Assembly: GCA_003676145.1 (NCBI GenBank)
Contig: NAUB01000026.1
Coordinates: forward strand, 62,001 to 126,000
DNA: 64,000 nucleotides
Origin: a gamma proteobacterium symbiont of Stewartia floridana
Lineage (GTDB): Bacteria > Pseudomonadota > Gammaproteobacteria > Chromatiales > Chromatiaceae
Direction of reading: 5' to 3'
Shown here piece after piece: positions 8,506 through 16,380 of the stretch. The translations under genes and the position numbers were made by a program. The notes under the pieces are model-generated. The model was given only the letters and a program-made list of their open reading frames with translations, was not told the DNA's origin and did not search any database. Every line of letters starts with the position of its first letter. The stretch's first letter is position 1.

Positions 8506-8811
8506 CTACACAAGATGACATTCAAGAATAAGAACAGAACCATCCTCTTCATAGATCTCGCTTTCTATGAGCGATTTGGCTGCTTGTTGTATAGAAAGTC
8601 GGTGCTTTGCCACAGATTTCATTGGGTCATCTTCTAAAGCGCCAAACGTGTTTTGTAAGGTCTTCTGCGAGATTCGGCAAAGCACACGCTGTTTGTTATA
8701 TTGCGCGGCAACGGTGGCTACTTTTGTCACACTATTCCAAGACTCAAGCTGAGGAAAGGAAATCCCGGAGTCTCCTGAGCTGATTGTTCGGCGGTAGTTG
8801 CTGAATTGCAT
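8506..8811 (-). CDS. DUF1488 family protein
   Basis: The 101-residue protein matches the small DUF1488 family by pattern: an N-terminal strand (SGISFPQLESWNSVTKVATVAAQ), a central RVLCRISQKTLQNTFGALEDDPMKSV part, and the helix FRLSIQQAAKSLIE-like segment (HRLSIQQAAKSLIESEIYEEDGSVLI). The family is cytoplasmic and of unknown function. It lies 24 bases from the DUF4399 remnant and is transcribed in the same direction. Confidence 0.7.
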   Translation of the reverse strand: MQFSNYRRTISSGDSGISFPQLESWNSVTKVATVAAQYNKQRVLCRISQKTLQNTFGALEDDPMKSVAKHRLSIQQAAKSLIESEIYEEDGSVLILECHLV

Positions 8812-8876
8812 ATCAAACCCTTTTCACTGGTGTAATTCGAAGTCTCTGTGACTATAGTTTGATAGATTAATAAGAG

Positions 8877-9005
8877 TCAACGTGCGCGTATATCATCAAA
8901 GAGTGATTTGGTCTCTTTTTTTGTCTTTTTCGCAGCCCGCTTCTCACGCAGCGTCATGCTTGGTTTCTTTTTCGCCTCTTTATTGCTTAGACGATTCTTG
9001 CTCAT
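8877..9005 (-). CDS. Small lysine-rich protein, 42 aa
   Basis: A short frame opens at the ATG at 9003-9005 and gives a 42-residue basic protein that starts MSKNRLSNKEAKKKPSMTLR and ends LFDDIRAR. It is rich in Lys and predicted to be helical. Ribosome-site-like AGGTGTATCC lies just above the start on the minus strand. Proteins of the pattern MSKN..NKE.KK.P..T.KEKRAAK are, as far as I recall, found widely in gammaproteobacteria; the function is unknown. Confidence 0.6.
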   Translation of the reverse strand: MSKNRLSNKEAKKKPSMTLREKRAAKKTKKETKSLFDDIRAR

Positions 9006-9212
9006 GGATACACCTCATTGTACTTAATGTGGTCCAGCTCTCTCTGTACCGAGACGGTTAACCACGTTTCAAGGTAAGCGACCTTTGACGCTTGCTGCAA
9101 TCAATTTCCTGCTCTTAGAAGATTTGTATGTGGTGCTGTTTTTGTTTGTGAGTGGTGATAAGCAGTTATGCTATTTGAGTCTGAACGCCCGCTCAGTATT
9201 TTCACAACCAGG

Positions 9213-9422
9213 TCAGTCTATCCACGAATCCCCGTATAGCTCCTTGCCTGAATCATTGAGAATGTAGAAACGGGATACGCCGCTCCTATTAGCATTTTTG
9301 CAAGCATCCACTGCTTTACTGAATTGAGGGAACTGTTTGATTTGGATTTGGCGATATAAAGGTAAGGATCCGGAAAGTATGTGGTTTAGGATCAACTTTT
9401 CTGACTTCATCAGACGATACAT
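9213..9422 (-). CDS. Small hypothetical protein or gene fragment
   Basis: The 69-codon frame contains a convincing C-terminal half (FSKAVDACKNANRSG followed by FYILNDSGKELYGDSWID) of the kind seen in short conserved proteins, while the N-terminal half (MYRLMKSEKLILNHIL...) looks untidy. It may be a fragment or a real short gene. I recognise no family and give it low weight. Confidence 0.4.
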   Translation of the reverse strand: MYRLMKSEKLILNHILSGSLPLYRQIQIKQFPQFSKAVDACKNANRSGVSRFYILNDSGKELYGDSWID

Positions 9423-9546
9423 TACTGTTTCCTTATGCTGCGCTAGGGCAAGATCCTTTGCAATTACAGGGATAGGACTATATCTCAGTATAGTTGAAGT
9501 TATGCCGGTTAACTTCTCTATTATTCAGATGTAATCTTGGCAGTGT

Positions 9547-9882
9547 CTACTTTTTAACCAGGTTTGCAATACGGTTGCCCTGTGAAATTGGACCACCTGG
9601 GAAAAGCCGGTGCAGATATTCGCTGCCGCCAAGAGCGGAGAATTTCTCATTGAGGGCATTTTCCAAAGTTAGGGATTTTATTGGACTGCCATGGTTAAGA
9701 TAGTATCTGCGTAGATATACGATCACAGCCCAGTGTTCGTCGGTTAGTTGAATTCCTTCATTTTGCGCCAAGTCAACAGATTTATTCCGGTCCCAGCTCT
9801 GGTCGGCCAGCTCTACGAAACGTATCGCAGTTTCACGATGGGATGTTTCGGTGTTTTGAGTATCTTTTGTGAATTGATTCAC
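9547..9882 (-). CDS. DsrC/TusE-family sulfur relay protein lacking all cysteines
   Basis: The 111-residue protein aligns by eye with DsrC/TusE: DLAQNEGIQLTDEHWAVIVYLRRYYLNHG in the middle and LGGSEYLHRLFPGGPISQGNRIANL at the C-terminus. True DsrC carries an invariant penultimate Cys and a second Cys in the last arm (pattern ..QACRIAGLPKP.GCV). Here the arm reads QGNRIANLVKK and stops, so both cysteines and the final residues are gone. Such proteins cannot carry persulfide or trisulfide like DsrC and may be regulatory or structural. Multiple dsrC-like paralogues are usual in sulfur oxidisers. It stands alone on the minus strand. Confidence 0.8.
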   Translation of the reverse strand: MNQFTKDTQNTETSHRETAIRFVELADQSWDRNKSVDLAQNEGIQLTDEHWAVIVYLRRYYLNHGSPIKSLTLENALNEKFSALGGSEYLHRLFPGGPISQGNRIANLVKK

Positions 9883-10371
9883 TGTGTTCTCCTGAGTTTA
9901 ACTCAGCAAGCAGCGTGACGTACTATTCTGACTAAAAGCAGGCCATCGCGACACATTGGTTGATCGATCAGAGTCTGTGAGAAATCAGTATGATGAGAAA
10001 TAGTCAGAGTGGTTACAGACAATGGTATACGCTCCACTATCCTCTCATTGTGGCTATCAAGCAAATTAACTGAGTTAATGAAGCGGGCCCTCCCCTACTC
10101 GCTCGATCAAACGATATATAAGCATTTTAGAAATCTTTGCCGAATACAAACCATAGTTTCCAGATGGACCTTTATCACTAAATAGAAACAGATCTTTACT
10201 TTGTTTTCATATATACTCATCATTAAGTTAGATAACCTTACCCCGACCGCGACCTCCTTCCTGAGATCCCTCTCCACCAGTCGTTGGTAATCACTTCTAA
10301 TCCCGGCTTTTATTGATTCCATATCAATGGGATTTGGCATCAATACACACTGACTGAACTGAGAATGGCTC

Positions 10372-11160
10372 ATGAATATTAATAGATGCCCAAATTCCAT
10401 TGGAATTCATTATCTGATAGTCATCTTGTTGGTGGCATTGGTTCCCTACCGAGCACTTGCCTTGGAAAGTTCTCTCGAGTTACCGGCAAATGCAAGTGCA
10501 TTAAAATATGGCAATGGATGGAAATGTGATCAAGGCTATCGAGAAGTGAATAAGCGCTGTATTGCCATCAAGACACCCGCTAACGCATACCTGACACACA
10601 AGTCCTACGGACAGGGATGGGAATGTAAATGGGGATATCGAGAACTAGATAAATCCTGTGTTGCGATCAATGTACCCCAGCACGGATATTTGACTGACTC
10701 CTCAAGCGGACCCAGTTGGAAGTGCGAACGTGGGTATAGAGCGGTCGGTAAGGAATGTGTAGCGATCAAAGTGCCAGCCAACGGATACTTGTCAGACTCT
10801 TCGTATGGGCCTAGTTGGAAGTGCGAACGTGGGTATAGAGCGGTCGGTAAGGAATGTGCAGCAATCAAAGTGCCAGCCAACGGATACTTGACAGACTCTT
10901 CGTATGGACCTAGTTGGCAGTGCGAACGTGGGTATAGAGCGGTCGGTAAGGAATGTGTGGCGATCAAAGTGCCAGCCAACGGATACTTGACAGACTCTTT
11001 GTATGGGCCTGGTTGGAAGTGCGATCGAGGATACATAGAGAAGAGAGATCTGTGTTTTGCTGTAGAAATGCCTGCTGAAGCTCATCTTGATTATACCGGC
11101 ACGAATTGGGTATGTAATCGTCCTTACCAAGTGAAACAGGATAAATGTGTGCTGCCCTGA
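10372..11160 (+). CDS. Secreted protein with seven 33-residue Cys repeats
   Basis: The 262-residue protein has a hydrophobic N-terminus (about residues 11-31, ending ALALE) that looks like a signal peptide. The mature part is seven repeats of about 33 residues with the pattern (V)PANGYLTDSSYGPSWKCERG then YRAVGKECVAIK; each repeat holds two cysteines spaced by about 14 residues and a GWxC and GYR signature. Repeats 3-6 are nearly identical in protein and DNA. The first and last are diverged. I recognise no enzyme domain; a surface or adhesin-like role is possible but not shown. A GTAATAT-like AT-rich zone lies above; the start ATG is at 10372. Confidence 0.8.
   Translation: MNINRCPNSIGIHYLIVILLVALVPYRALALESSLELPANASALKYGNGWKCDQGYREVNKRCIAIKTPANAYLTHKSYGQGWECKWGYRELDKSCVAINVPQHGYLTDSSSGPSWKCERGYRAVGKECVAIKVPANGYLSDSSYGPSWKCERGYRAVGKECAAIKVPANGYLTDSSYGPSWQCERGYRAVGKECVAIKVPANGYLTDSLYGPGWKCDRGYIEKRDLCFAVEMPAEAHLDYTGTNWVCNRPYQVKQDKCVLP
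10672..11067. repeat. 99-bp tandem repeats inside the secreted repeat gene
   Basis: GTGCCAGCCAACGGATACTT occurs at 10771, 10870 and 10969, exactly 99 bases apart, with near-identical sequence in between. A diverged unit begins at about 10672. The repeat stays in frame (33 codons), so copy number could change by slippage or recombination without breaking the gene. Confidence 0.93.
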
Positions 11161-11247
11161 TTCGATCTAATATCAGCAATAACAGATTCTATACAGTGCG
11201 GTGGTTATCTATAAAATGAAATATAGCTTTTCCCAGAACATAAGCAG

Positions 11248-11556
11248 ATGAAATTACTTATACCAAGGATCAATGACAAGACAACACGAAAGGATATGAG
11301 GGATTTTGCCAACAGAGTTCTCGAAAAGTGGATTCGCCTCCCTTTCTCTTCACAACCAAGAATTGTCAGCTGCAAAATTATATCTATCACCAGTAATGTG
11401 GGTGTGATTCAACGTCATGGTTTGATTAATGTTATCCCTGATGACGCAGCGTTGAGGATCATTCGGAAATTAAACGGTGCGTACCTCAAAGGGAAGCGCG
11501 TTGGTGTAAAACAATACTACGGCATACCAAAAGAATCTGATCCCTATCTAACTTGA
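11248..11556 (+). CDS. Hypothetical protein with RRM-like C-terminal pattern
   Basis: The 102-residue basic protein has a C-terminal half that resembles an RNA-recognition-type beta-alpha-beta unit: VGVIQRHGLINVIPDDAALRIIRKLNGAYLKGKRVGVKQYY. The LNG..LKGKRV..K.Y signature is typical of the last part of an RRM. The N-terminal RNP2-like strand (MKLLIPRI) is weak. If real it would bind RNA in the cytoplasm. It is 87 bases below the repeat protein gene and may be read from the same promoter. Confidence 0.6.
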   Translation: MKLLIPRINDKTTRKDMRDFANRVLEKWIRLPFSSQPRIVSCKIISITSNVGVIQRHGLINVIPDDAALRIIRKLNGAYLKGKRVGVKQYYGIPKESDPYLT

Positions 11557-11841
11557 CTTGTTTTTATTTCTTGGTTATCCAGCATAGTCAGCCATTCAAC
11601 CTCATATCAGGCACTCCGTACATCAGGGTTTAGGATAGGTGTAGACCTGTGTCTCTCCCTCTGCGGGGCTGTGGCTAATGGAGAAAACTATGCTTTCGAG
11701 ATTGGCTTTTAAGGTAATGGTGCTCTCTTCATCTGACCAAGTTATGCCCAGCCAATTTTCAGAGATGAAAGATCATTGTTTGGTATCAGTAGATTGTCAG
11801 CTACTGTGGTTTGTAATTATTCTGATTGCTCAATGTATTGA

Positions 11842-12660
11842 TCAGGTGACGCTCTTGATCATGTAGCCACCCGACTTCTCATCCGCTTCCAGGATCAGTA
11901 AGTTTCGTTCCTGTGCCTCTTCAAGTAGCATGTTGAAAGTTCTGAATCCGTGATAGCGCTCACTGAACCCCGGTTTACGACGTTTCAGGGTCTGCTTGAC
12001 CATAGAGCCCCATATTTTTTCCGTAACGCCCCGCTCCTGTATCAGGTCCTCTACCGTGGCTGCGACAAGATCCAACGCCTCCTGTTTTCTCTTCTCGTCT
12101 TCACTTTGTGGTTTCTTTGGGGCCTTCTTTTTGGCGACCTTTTTGCCCGGGCTTTTACGTCTTTTTTGGGTGGGCTTATTACTTTCTCTCACCAGGTCAT
12201 CATAGAAGATGAACTCATCACAATTGGCGGTTAGGAGGTCTGATGTGGAGTTCTTAACGCCGACACCAATGACGAGCTTATTGTTCTCACGCAGTTTGCT
12301 GACGAGTGGAGAGAAGTCAGAATCTCCGCTGATAATGACGAAAGTATCCAGATGAAGCTTGGTGTAACAAAGATCCAGGGCATCAACAACCATGCGGATA
12401 TCTGCCGAGTTTTTGCCTGATTGACGCACATGGGGAATCTCTATCAATTCGAATGCTGCTTCATGCATGGTGGCCTTGAACTCTTTATACCGATCCCAAT
12501 TACAGTAGGCCTTCTTCACCACGATATTACCCTTGAGCAGCAGACGCTCCAGCACCTTCTGAATATTAAAGGCTGCATAATTAGCATCACGAACACCCAA
12601 TGCAACATTTTCGAAATCGCAAAATATTGCCATATTTTGAGTCGGGGTCAATTCGGGCAT
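11842..12660 (-). CDS. NYN-domain ribonuclease-like protein with OST-HTH/LOTUS domain
   Basis: I choose the ATG at 12658-12660 because AGGAA lies eight bases above it; a longer frame exists upstream but has no such site. The 272-residue protein opens with a NYN/LabA-type PIN-like domain: AIFCDFENVALG (acidic Asp-Glu pair), SADIRMVVDALDL, and FVIISGDSDFSPLV (acidic site), residues about 10-150. A Lys-rich linker (RKSPGKKVAKKKAPKKP) follows. The C-terminal 80 residues (LIQERGVTEKIWGSMVKQTLKRRKPGFSERYHGFRTFNMLLEEA) match an OST-HTH/LOTUS domain. The family is thought to act on RNA. Metal-binding Asp residues are all present. Confidence 0.85.
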   Translation of the reverse strand: MPELTPTQNMAIFCDFENVALGVRDANYAAFNIQKVLERLLLKGNIVVKKAYCNWDRYKEFKATMHEAAFELIEIPHVRQSGKNSADIRMVVDALDLCYTKLHLDTFVIISGDSDFSPLVSKLRENNKLVIGVGVKNSTSDLLTANCDEFIFYDDLVRESNKPTQKRRKSPGKKVAKKKAPKKPQSEDEKRKQEALDLVAATVEDLIQERGVTEKIWGSMVKQTLKRRKPGFSERYHGFRTFNMLLEEAQERNLLILEADEKSGGYMIKSVT

Positions 12661-12781
12661 TGATGATATTCCTAATATTTGGTGATTCGTAGGTAGAAAC
12701 GCTGAGATACTACGATAACAGAGGCCTCTAGTATATAGGGATTTGTAAGGTGTTTCTTGTAATAAGATAGGTTTTACGTAG

Positions 12782-12824
12782 TTTACATTCTTGCTTAGAC
12801 GAACAAGTATCTTCGTAAATAAAG
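12782..12824. repeat. Dispersed palindromic element, most complete copy
   Basis: The segment starts TTTACATTCTTGCTTAGACG and ends CAAGTATCTTCGTAAATAAA. Its right half is shared with 8081-8101 (20 of 21 bases) and its left half with 13537-13560. Joined together, the three copies suggest an ancestral imperfect palindrome of the form TTTACgAAgATACTTGGACG / CCAAGTATCTTCGTAAA. This is a small interspersed repeat and no transposase gene is near. Confidence 0.6.
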
Positions 12825-12974
12825 ATCTAAATTCTGCCCTATTCTCCATGTGTTTATGTGATTCTTGTAACCAGATCATCACTGTAGCAGGAAGCCATGC
12901 AGCATAGCCCTCCTACTGTTTATGAGTATCCGACACCAGTCTGACATCTGTGCCCTTGGTCTGGTGCGATCGCG

Positions 12975-13295
12975 TTGGGCTATGGCGCCAAACCGTCGGT
13001 CTGCCTCGATCTCGCCTTTGGCATCACTGTCGACACCACTAATCTCACCCATATTATGCGTGCGGTGATGGGGCTCTACCTTGGCATGGTTGTGCTGTGG
13101 TTGTGGGGCGCATTCAGGACTTCCATGCAGGGTCCAGCTCTCGTGGCTTGTGCGGTGTTCATGCTTGGTCTGGCGGCCGGGCGGATACTGAGTTTCGTGT
13201 TTGACGGCATGCCCCACTGGCTACTCATCGTATATGCGGTGCTTGAGATCGTACTCGGTCTAATTGCTGTTTTCCTTTACCGGGGAAGTCGGTAG
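12975..13295 (+). CDS. DUF4345 family membrane protein, N-terminus truncated or frameshifted
   Basis: The 106-codon frame begins at a TTG and gives GYGAKPSVCLDLAFGITVDTTNLTHIMRAVMGLYLGMV and two or three further membrane segments, a clear match to DUF4345. The family normally has one more N-terminal membrane helix. Upstream, in the same frame, an ATG with a good AGGAAGC site (12897) runs into a TGA at 12942-12944, and helix-like residues appear in a second frame. The gene therefore looks broken in its first 25 codons, unless a TTG start gives a working short form. Function of the family is unknown. Confidence 0.6.
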   Translation: MGYGAKPSVCLDLAFGITVDTTNLTHIMRAVMGLYLGMVVLWLWGAFRTSMQGPALVACAVFMLGLAAGRILSFVFDGMPHWLLIVYAVLEIVLGLIAVFLYRGSR

Positions 13296-13447
13296 TGCCC
13301 CAGGATTCCTGAAGGTATGCTGGTCTATGGGATGCACGAGGCTCGTGCCGGATTAAAATCGTCTGTTCTCAAATGAACTCGATCGTTCTCTTTCCTTCAA
13401 TTGTTTTCTGGTCATATTATTGACAAAAATAACTGGAGAACAAAGGG

Positions 13448-13466
13448 CGCACAGTTAAACTGTGCG
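13448..13466. promoter_or_regulatory. Palindrome CGCACAGTT-A-AACTGTGCG
   Basis: Nine-base perfect arms flank a single central A. It is too short-looped to be an efficient terminator stem and has no U run. It may be an operator or the stem of a decayed repeat. It lies about 150 bases below the DUF4345 gene and 260 above the end of the GGDEF-EAL gene. Confidence 0.4.
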
Positions 13467-13536
13467 TGTTGTGCAAATTTTTACAAAGATACTTGGAGTG
13501 CATCTTAAATAATTCAATGAGTTAGGCGCCGCTCCA

Positions 13537-13560
13537 TTTACATTCTTACTTGGACGTCCA
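13537..13560. repeat. Dispersed palindromic element, left half (copy 3)
   Basis: TTTACATTCTTACTTGGACG followed by TCCA matches 12782-12800 at its left arm and supplies the GGACGTCC centre that is missing from the other copies. No right arm follows. Confidence 0.55.
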
Positions 13561-13721
13561 GGATGGACGTGAAACTATTCAAGTTGATTGCGACGAATTG
13601 TATCCAGAACCAGATAACAACATTCAGATTTACTTACAGGACAACTGCTAAATTGTTCTCTGTAGATTATTAACTGATTGGGTGTACATAAAGCACCCTC
13701 TTCCTGAGCAGTTTAAGAGAA

Positions 13722-16100
13722 TCAATCAACGCCTTGCACCAGCGAGCTGACCATGGAAAATAGTCTGGCACTCGTTTCGTGGAGTTTTTCGATCTGGTTT
13801 TCCACCATGATCGTCTCATCATTTAAATGAAGGTTGACCACGTGGTTTGCGATTACGTGAATTTCATGGTGAAGCTGTTTGATCTCTTCAAATGACGAAT
13901 TGGATGCATACCGGTCCTCACCGGTACTCTTTAACCACCTGCCGAAGCGGCAGGCGGTTTCATCCAGTTGCGGCACTGAATCCTCTCCATTCTGGATATG
14001 CCGCTCTATTTCCTTTACCCAGGCACGATGCTCAACCGCTGCTATTAATGTGGGTACATCCTCTCGATCAATGCGCTGCTGACGACACCAGGATGGATCG
14101 GGTTGCCAGGCAGCGACCCAGTCGGGCAGTTTTTCCGCTGGCATGGGGTGTGCAATGGCATATCCCTGGGCCAGTTCATAGCCAAGTTGCAGTAGCAGCA
14201 CGCCTCTTTCAACCGTCTCGACACCTTCAGCAATGACTTCACGATCCAGCGCCCTTGCAAGATCGTGAACAGCTCCGAGAATAACCAGGTCCTCAGGATT
14301 ATCGAATACATCGCGCAGGAAGCTCCGGTCGACTTTGAGAAGATCGACCGGTAATCGTTTGACGTAGCTAAGTGACGAAAAGCCGGTACCAAAGTCATCC
14401 AAAGCAAATCGGATTCCAAATTCATCACATGCAGTGATTACATTTGAGACGTGTGAGACGTCTTCCAGCGCACTTGATTCCAGGATTTCCACTTCCAGTG
14501 ATTGGGGCCGGACGGCGGGATGGCTGGCCAATAACTCCTGAATACGCTGGATAAAGTCGCTCTGCTGCAGGTGTAGAGCTCCGATGTTGATGCTAACAGC
14601 CATATTGAGTCCATTGGACTGCCAAGACTCTATTTGGGTCAGAGCGGATTCCACCACCCACTCCCCGAGGTCGATAGAGAGTGGATGGGTCTCGATAATG
14701 GGCAGGAATTGCGATGGGAACTCCAGACCTTGTGTTGGATGATGTCGACGGATCAGGGCCTCGACCCCAACAACCTCACCGGTTCGCATATTGACCTTTG
14801 GTTGATAATATAACTGGAACTCATTTTGGATCAGAGCGCGGCGCAATGCCTCGATGATTTCGTGATGTTCACGGATCCCACGATCCTGCTGTTCGTCAAA
14901 AAATTGGAAACGGTTCTTTCCGATCAGTTTGGCCTGGTACATTGCCCGGTCGGCCTGCCGTAATAACTGGTCCGCGTCCACTTCCGCTTTTTGTGGATAG
15001 GTGGTAACGCCAATACTGGCCGAGACTTTCAGCATATGATCGTCCAATGGAACCGGGCGAGAGGCACAATCAAGCAGGCGATCGAGTAGAGGCACACAAT
15101 CCGTTGCCTCACATAGATCAATCAATACGGCCACGAATTCATCGCCACCGATACGACCGATGGAGTCACCTGAACGCAGTGTATCCCGCATACGTTTGGC
15201 GACCACGGTCAGAAGATAATCTCCTGCGGCGTGACCATATCTGTCGTTGATATCCTTGAATCCGTCGAGGTCGATGTAAGCGACTGCGAGTTGGCGACGG
15301 TGGCGCGATGACTGGGCTATAGCCATTTGCAGGCGGTCTACCGAGAGTGTTCGGTTTGGCAGGTCCGTTAAAGGATCGTGATGAGCAATGTACTCAAGCT
15401 CATCCTGGTGCGCTTTTTGTTCGCTGATGTCGGAAAACAGGCCAATATAGTGGGAGGTAGAACCGTCATCGTTGCAAACGGCTGAGATGGTCATATTCTC
15501 CGGATAAATCATGCCATCTTTACGCCGGTTCCAGATTTCACCACGCCAGCATTTCTCCTCCAGGAGTGATCGCCACATCTCCCTATAAAAGTCCTTGCCA
15601 TGTCGGCCAGAGGCAAGAATCCGTGGATTCTTCCCGAGTATTTCGTGCCGTGGGAAACCTGTTATACGACAGAAAGTATCATTGACTTCCAGAACGATAG
15701 CGTCTGGATCGGTTATCACGATTCCCTCTTGCGCATATTCGAAAACACTGGCTGCCTGCTTGAGTTTCTCTTCTGCCAGTTTACGCTCGGTGATGTTGTG
15801 CATGGAAACCAGCCAGGCATCCTCCCCTTCCCACGCTCCAAGCGCGACCGACATCTCTGCCTTTACGATGATGTTATTGGGTTGAATGACACTGATCTCG
15901 CTAGGTGTGCCGGATACGATGGGGAAAGAGAATGGTGTCCCGATCAGCTCAGTAATAGAACGTCCGAACAGATCCGCTGCTGCGTCATTGGCAAAAATGA
16001 TGACGCCCTCACCGTCAAGAACAAAAACACCATAGGACAGTGCTGCGACCAGTCGTTGCCAGTCCGATTCGTACTGTCTAACCTTCTTCTCCACGTTCAT
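13722..16100 (-). CDS. PAS-PAS-GGDEF-EAL-CZB cyclic-di-GMP enzyme
   Basis: The 792-residue protein has no membrane segment or signal peptide. Domains in order: PAS (about 15-110), PAS (about 118-232), GGDEF (about 240-405), EAL (about 415-670) and a C-terminal chemoreceptor zinc-binding (CZB) domain (about 690-792). GGDEF residues at 318-322 are intact (RIGGDEF) and an RxxD inhibition site (RSGD, 309-312) precedes them. The EAL motif is intact (VEALI, 447-449), as is DDFGTGFSSL. The CZB shows its His-Cys-His signature (EHRAW, ETACRFGRWL, LHHEIH). Both synthesis and breakdown of cyclic-di-GMP are possible. The gene overlaps the kaiB-like gene above by 23 bases and is therefore the output gene of the kai-like operon. 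Confidence 0.93.
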   Translation of the reverse strand: MNVEKKVRQYESDWQRLVAALSYGVFVLDGEGVIIFANDAAADLFGRSITELIGTPFSFPIVSGTPSEISVIQPNNIIVKAEMSVALGAWEGEDAWLVSMHNITERKLAEEKLKQAASVFEYAQEGIVITDPDAIVLEVNDTFCRITGFPRHEILGKNPRILASGRHGKDFYREMWRSLLEEKCWRGEIWNRRKDGMIYPENMTISAVCNDDGSTSHYIGLFSDISEQKAHQDELEYIAHHDPLTDLPNRTLSVDRLQMAIAQSSRHRRQLAVAYIDLDGFKDINDRYGHAAGDYLLTVVAKRMRDTLRSGDSIGRIGGDEFVAVLIDLCEATDCVPLLDRLLDCASRPVPLDDHMLKVSASIGVTTYPQKAEVDADQLLRQADRAMYQAKLIGKNRFQFFDEQQDRGIREHHEIIEALRRALIQNEFQLYYQPKVNMRTGEVVGVEALIRRHHPTQGLEFPSQFLPIIETHPLSIDLGEWVVESALTQIESWQSNGLNMAVSINIGALHLQQSDFIQRIQELLASHPAVRPQSLEVEILESSALEDVSHVSNVITACDEFGIRFALDDFGTGFSSLSYVKRLPVDLLKVDRSFLRDVFDNPEDLVILGAVHDLARALDREVIAEGVETVERGVLLLQLGYELAQGYAIAHPMPAEKLPDWVAAWQPDPSWCRQQRIDREDVPTLIAAVEHRAWVKEIERHIQNGEDSVPQLDETACRFGRWLKSTGEDRYASNSSFEEIKQLHHEIHVIANHVVNLHLNDETIMVENQIEKLHETSARLFSMVSSLVQGVD

Positions 16101-16368
16101 AAAGGTCCAGTCCTACCAGGATGCGCTCCCGGTCTGATAGATCACCAATGATTCTGCGCATGGGTTCCGGTAGCTTCTTGATCAGCACCGGTGTAGCGAG
16201 GATGCGCTCCTCCTCTGCCAGTGTGGGATTCTCAATCAGGTTGATGACTTCGAAATTGTAGGCGGCTGCAACTTCCGGCTCTTTGCATAGAGCCTTCAGG
16301 TTGTCGACAGCGCGTCGTGTCACGGGGGTATCACCTATTATATACAAACGTAGTGTGTATTTAGACAC
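16078..16368 (-). CDS. kaiB: KaiB-like protein 1
   Basis: The 96-residue protein matches KaiB: LRLYIIGDTPVTRRAVDNL, LCKE, FEVINLIENPTLAEEERILATPVLIKKLPEPMRRIIGDLSDRERILVGLDL. The conserved cis-Pro area (ATPVL), the RRIIGDL segment and the thioredoxin-like opening are all visible. KaiB binds the CI ring of KaiC. It starts 12 bases after the kaiC gene and overlaps the GGDEF-EAL gene. KaiA was not found in the window, as in other non-cyanobacterial kaiBC loci. Confidence 0.92.
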   Translation of the reverse strand: MSKYTLRLYIIGDTPVTRRAVDNLKALCKEPEVAAAYNFEVINLIENPTLAEEERILATPVLIKKLPEPMRRIIGDLSDRERILVGLDLYERGEEG

Positions 16369-16380
16369 GTATTAACCTCC

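Larger units (their letters stand above)
13296..13721. other. Intergenic region with a palindrome, a repeat half and a coding remnant
   Basis: Two things stand out: the 19-base palindrome at 13448-13466 and the left half of a dispersed palindrome at 13537-13560. From about 13542 to 13651 the plus strand reads SYLDVQDGRETIQVDCDELYPE in one frame and ends in DNC-stop; it has no start codon and is preceded by a stop, so I treat it as the worn end of a lost gene. Confidence 0.45.

Noticed and set aside
10107-10400. Minus-strand 97-codon frame
   Set aside because: It overlaps the start of the repeat-protein gene, has no clear ribosome site and no protein-like pattern.
10605-11036. Minus-strand repeat frame
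   Set aside because: It is a shadow of the 99-bp repeats of the plus-strand secreted protein.
11678-11866. Plus-strand 62-codon frame between the RRM-like and NYN genes
   Set aside because: It has no family likeness and runs into the end of the NYN gene; probably non-coding.
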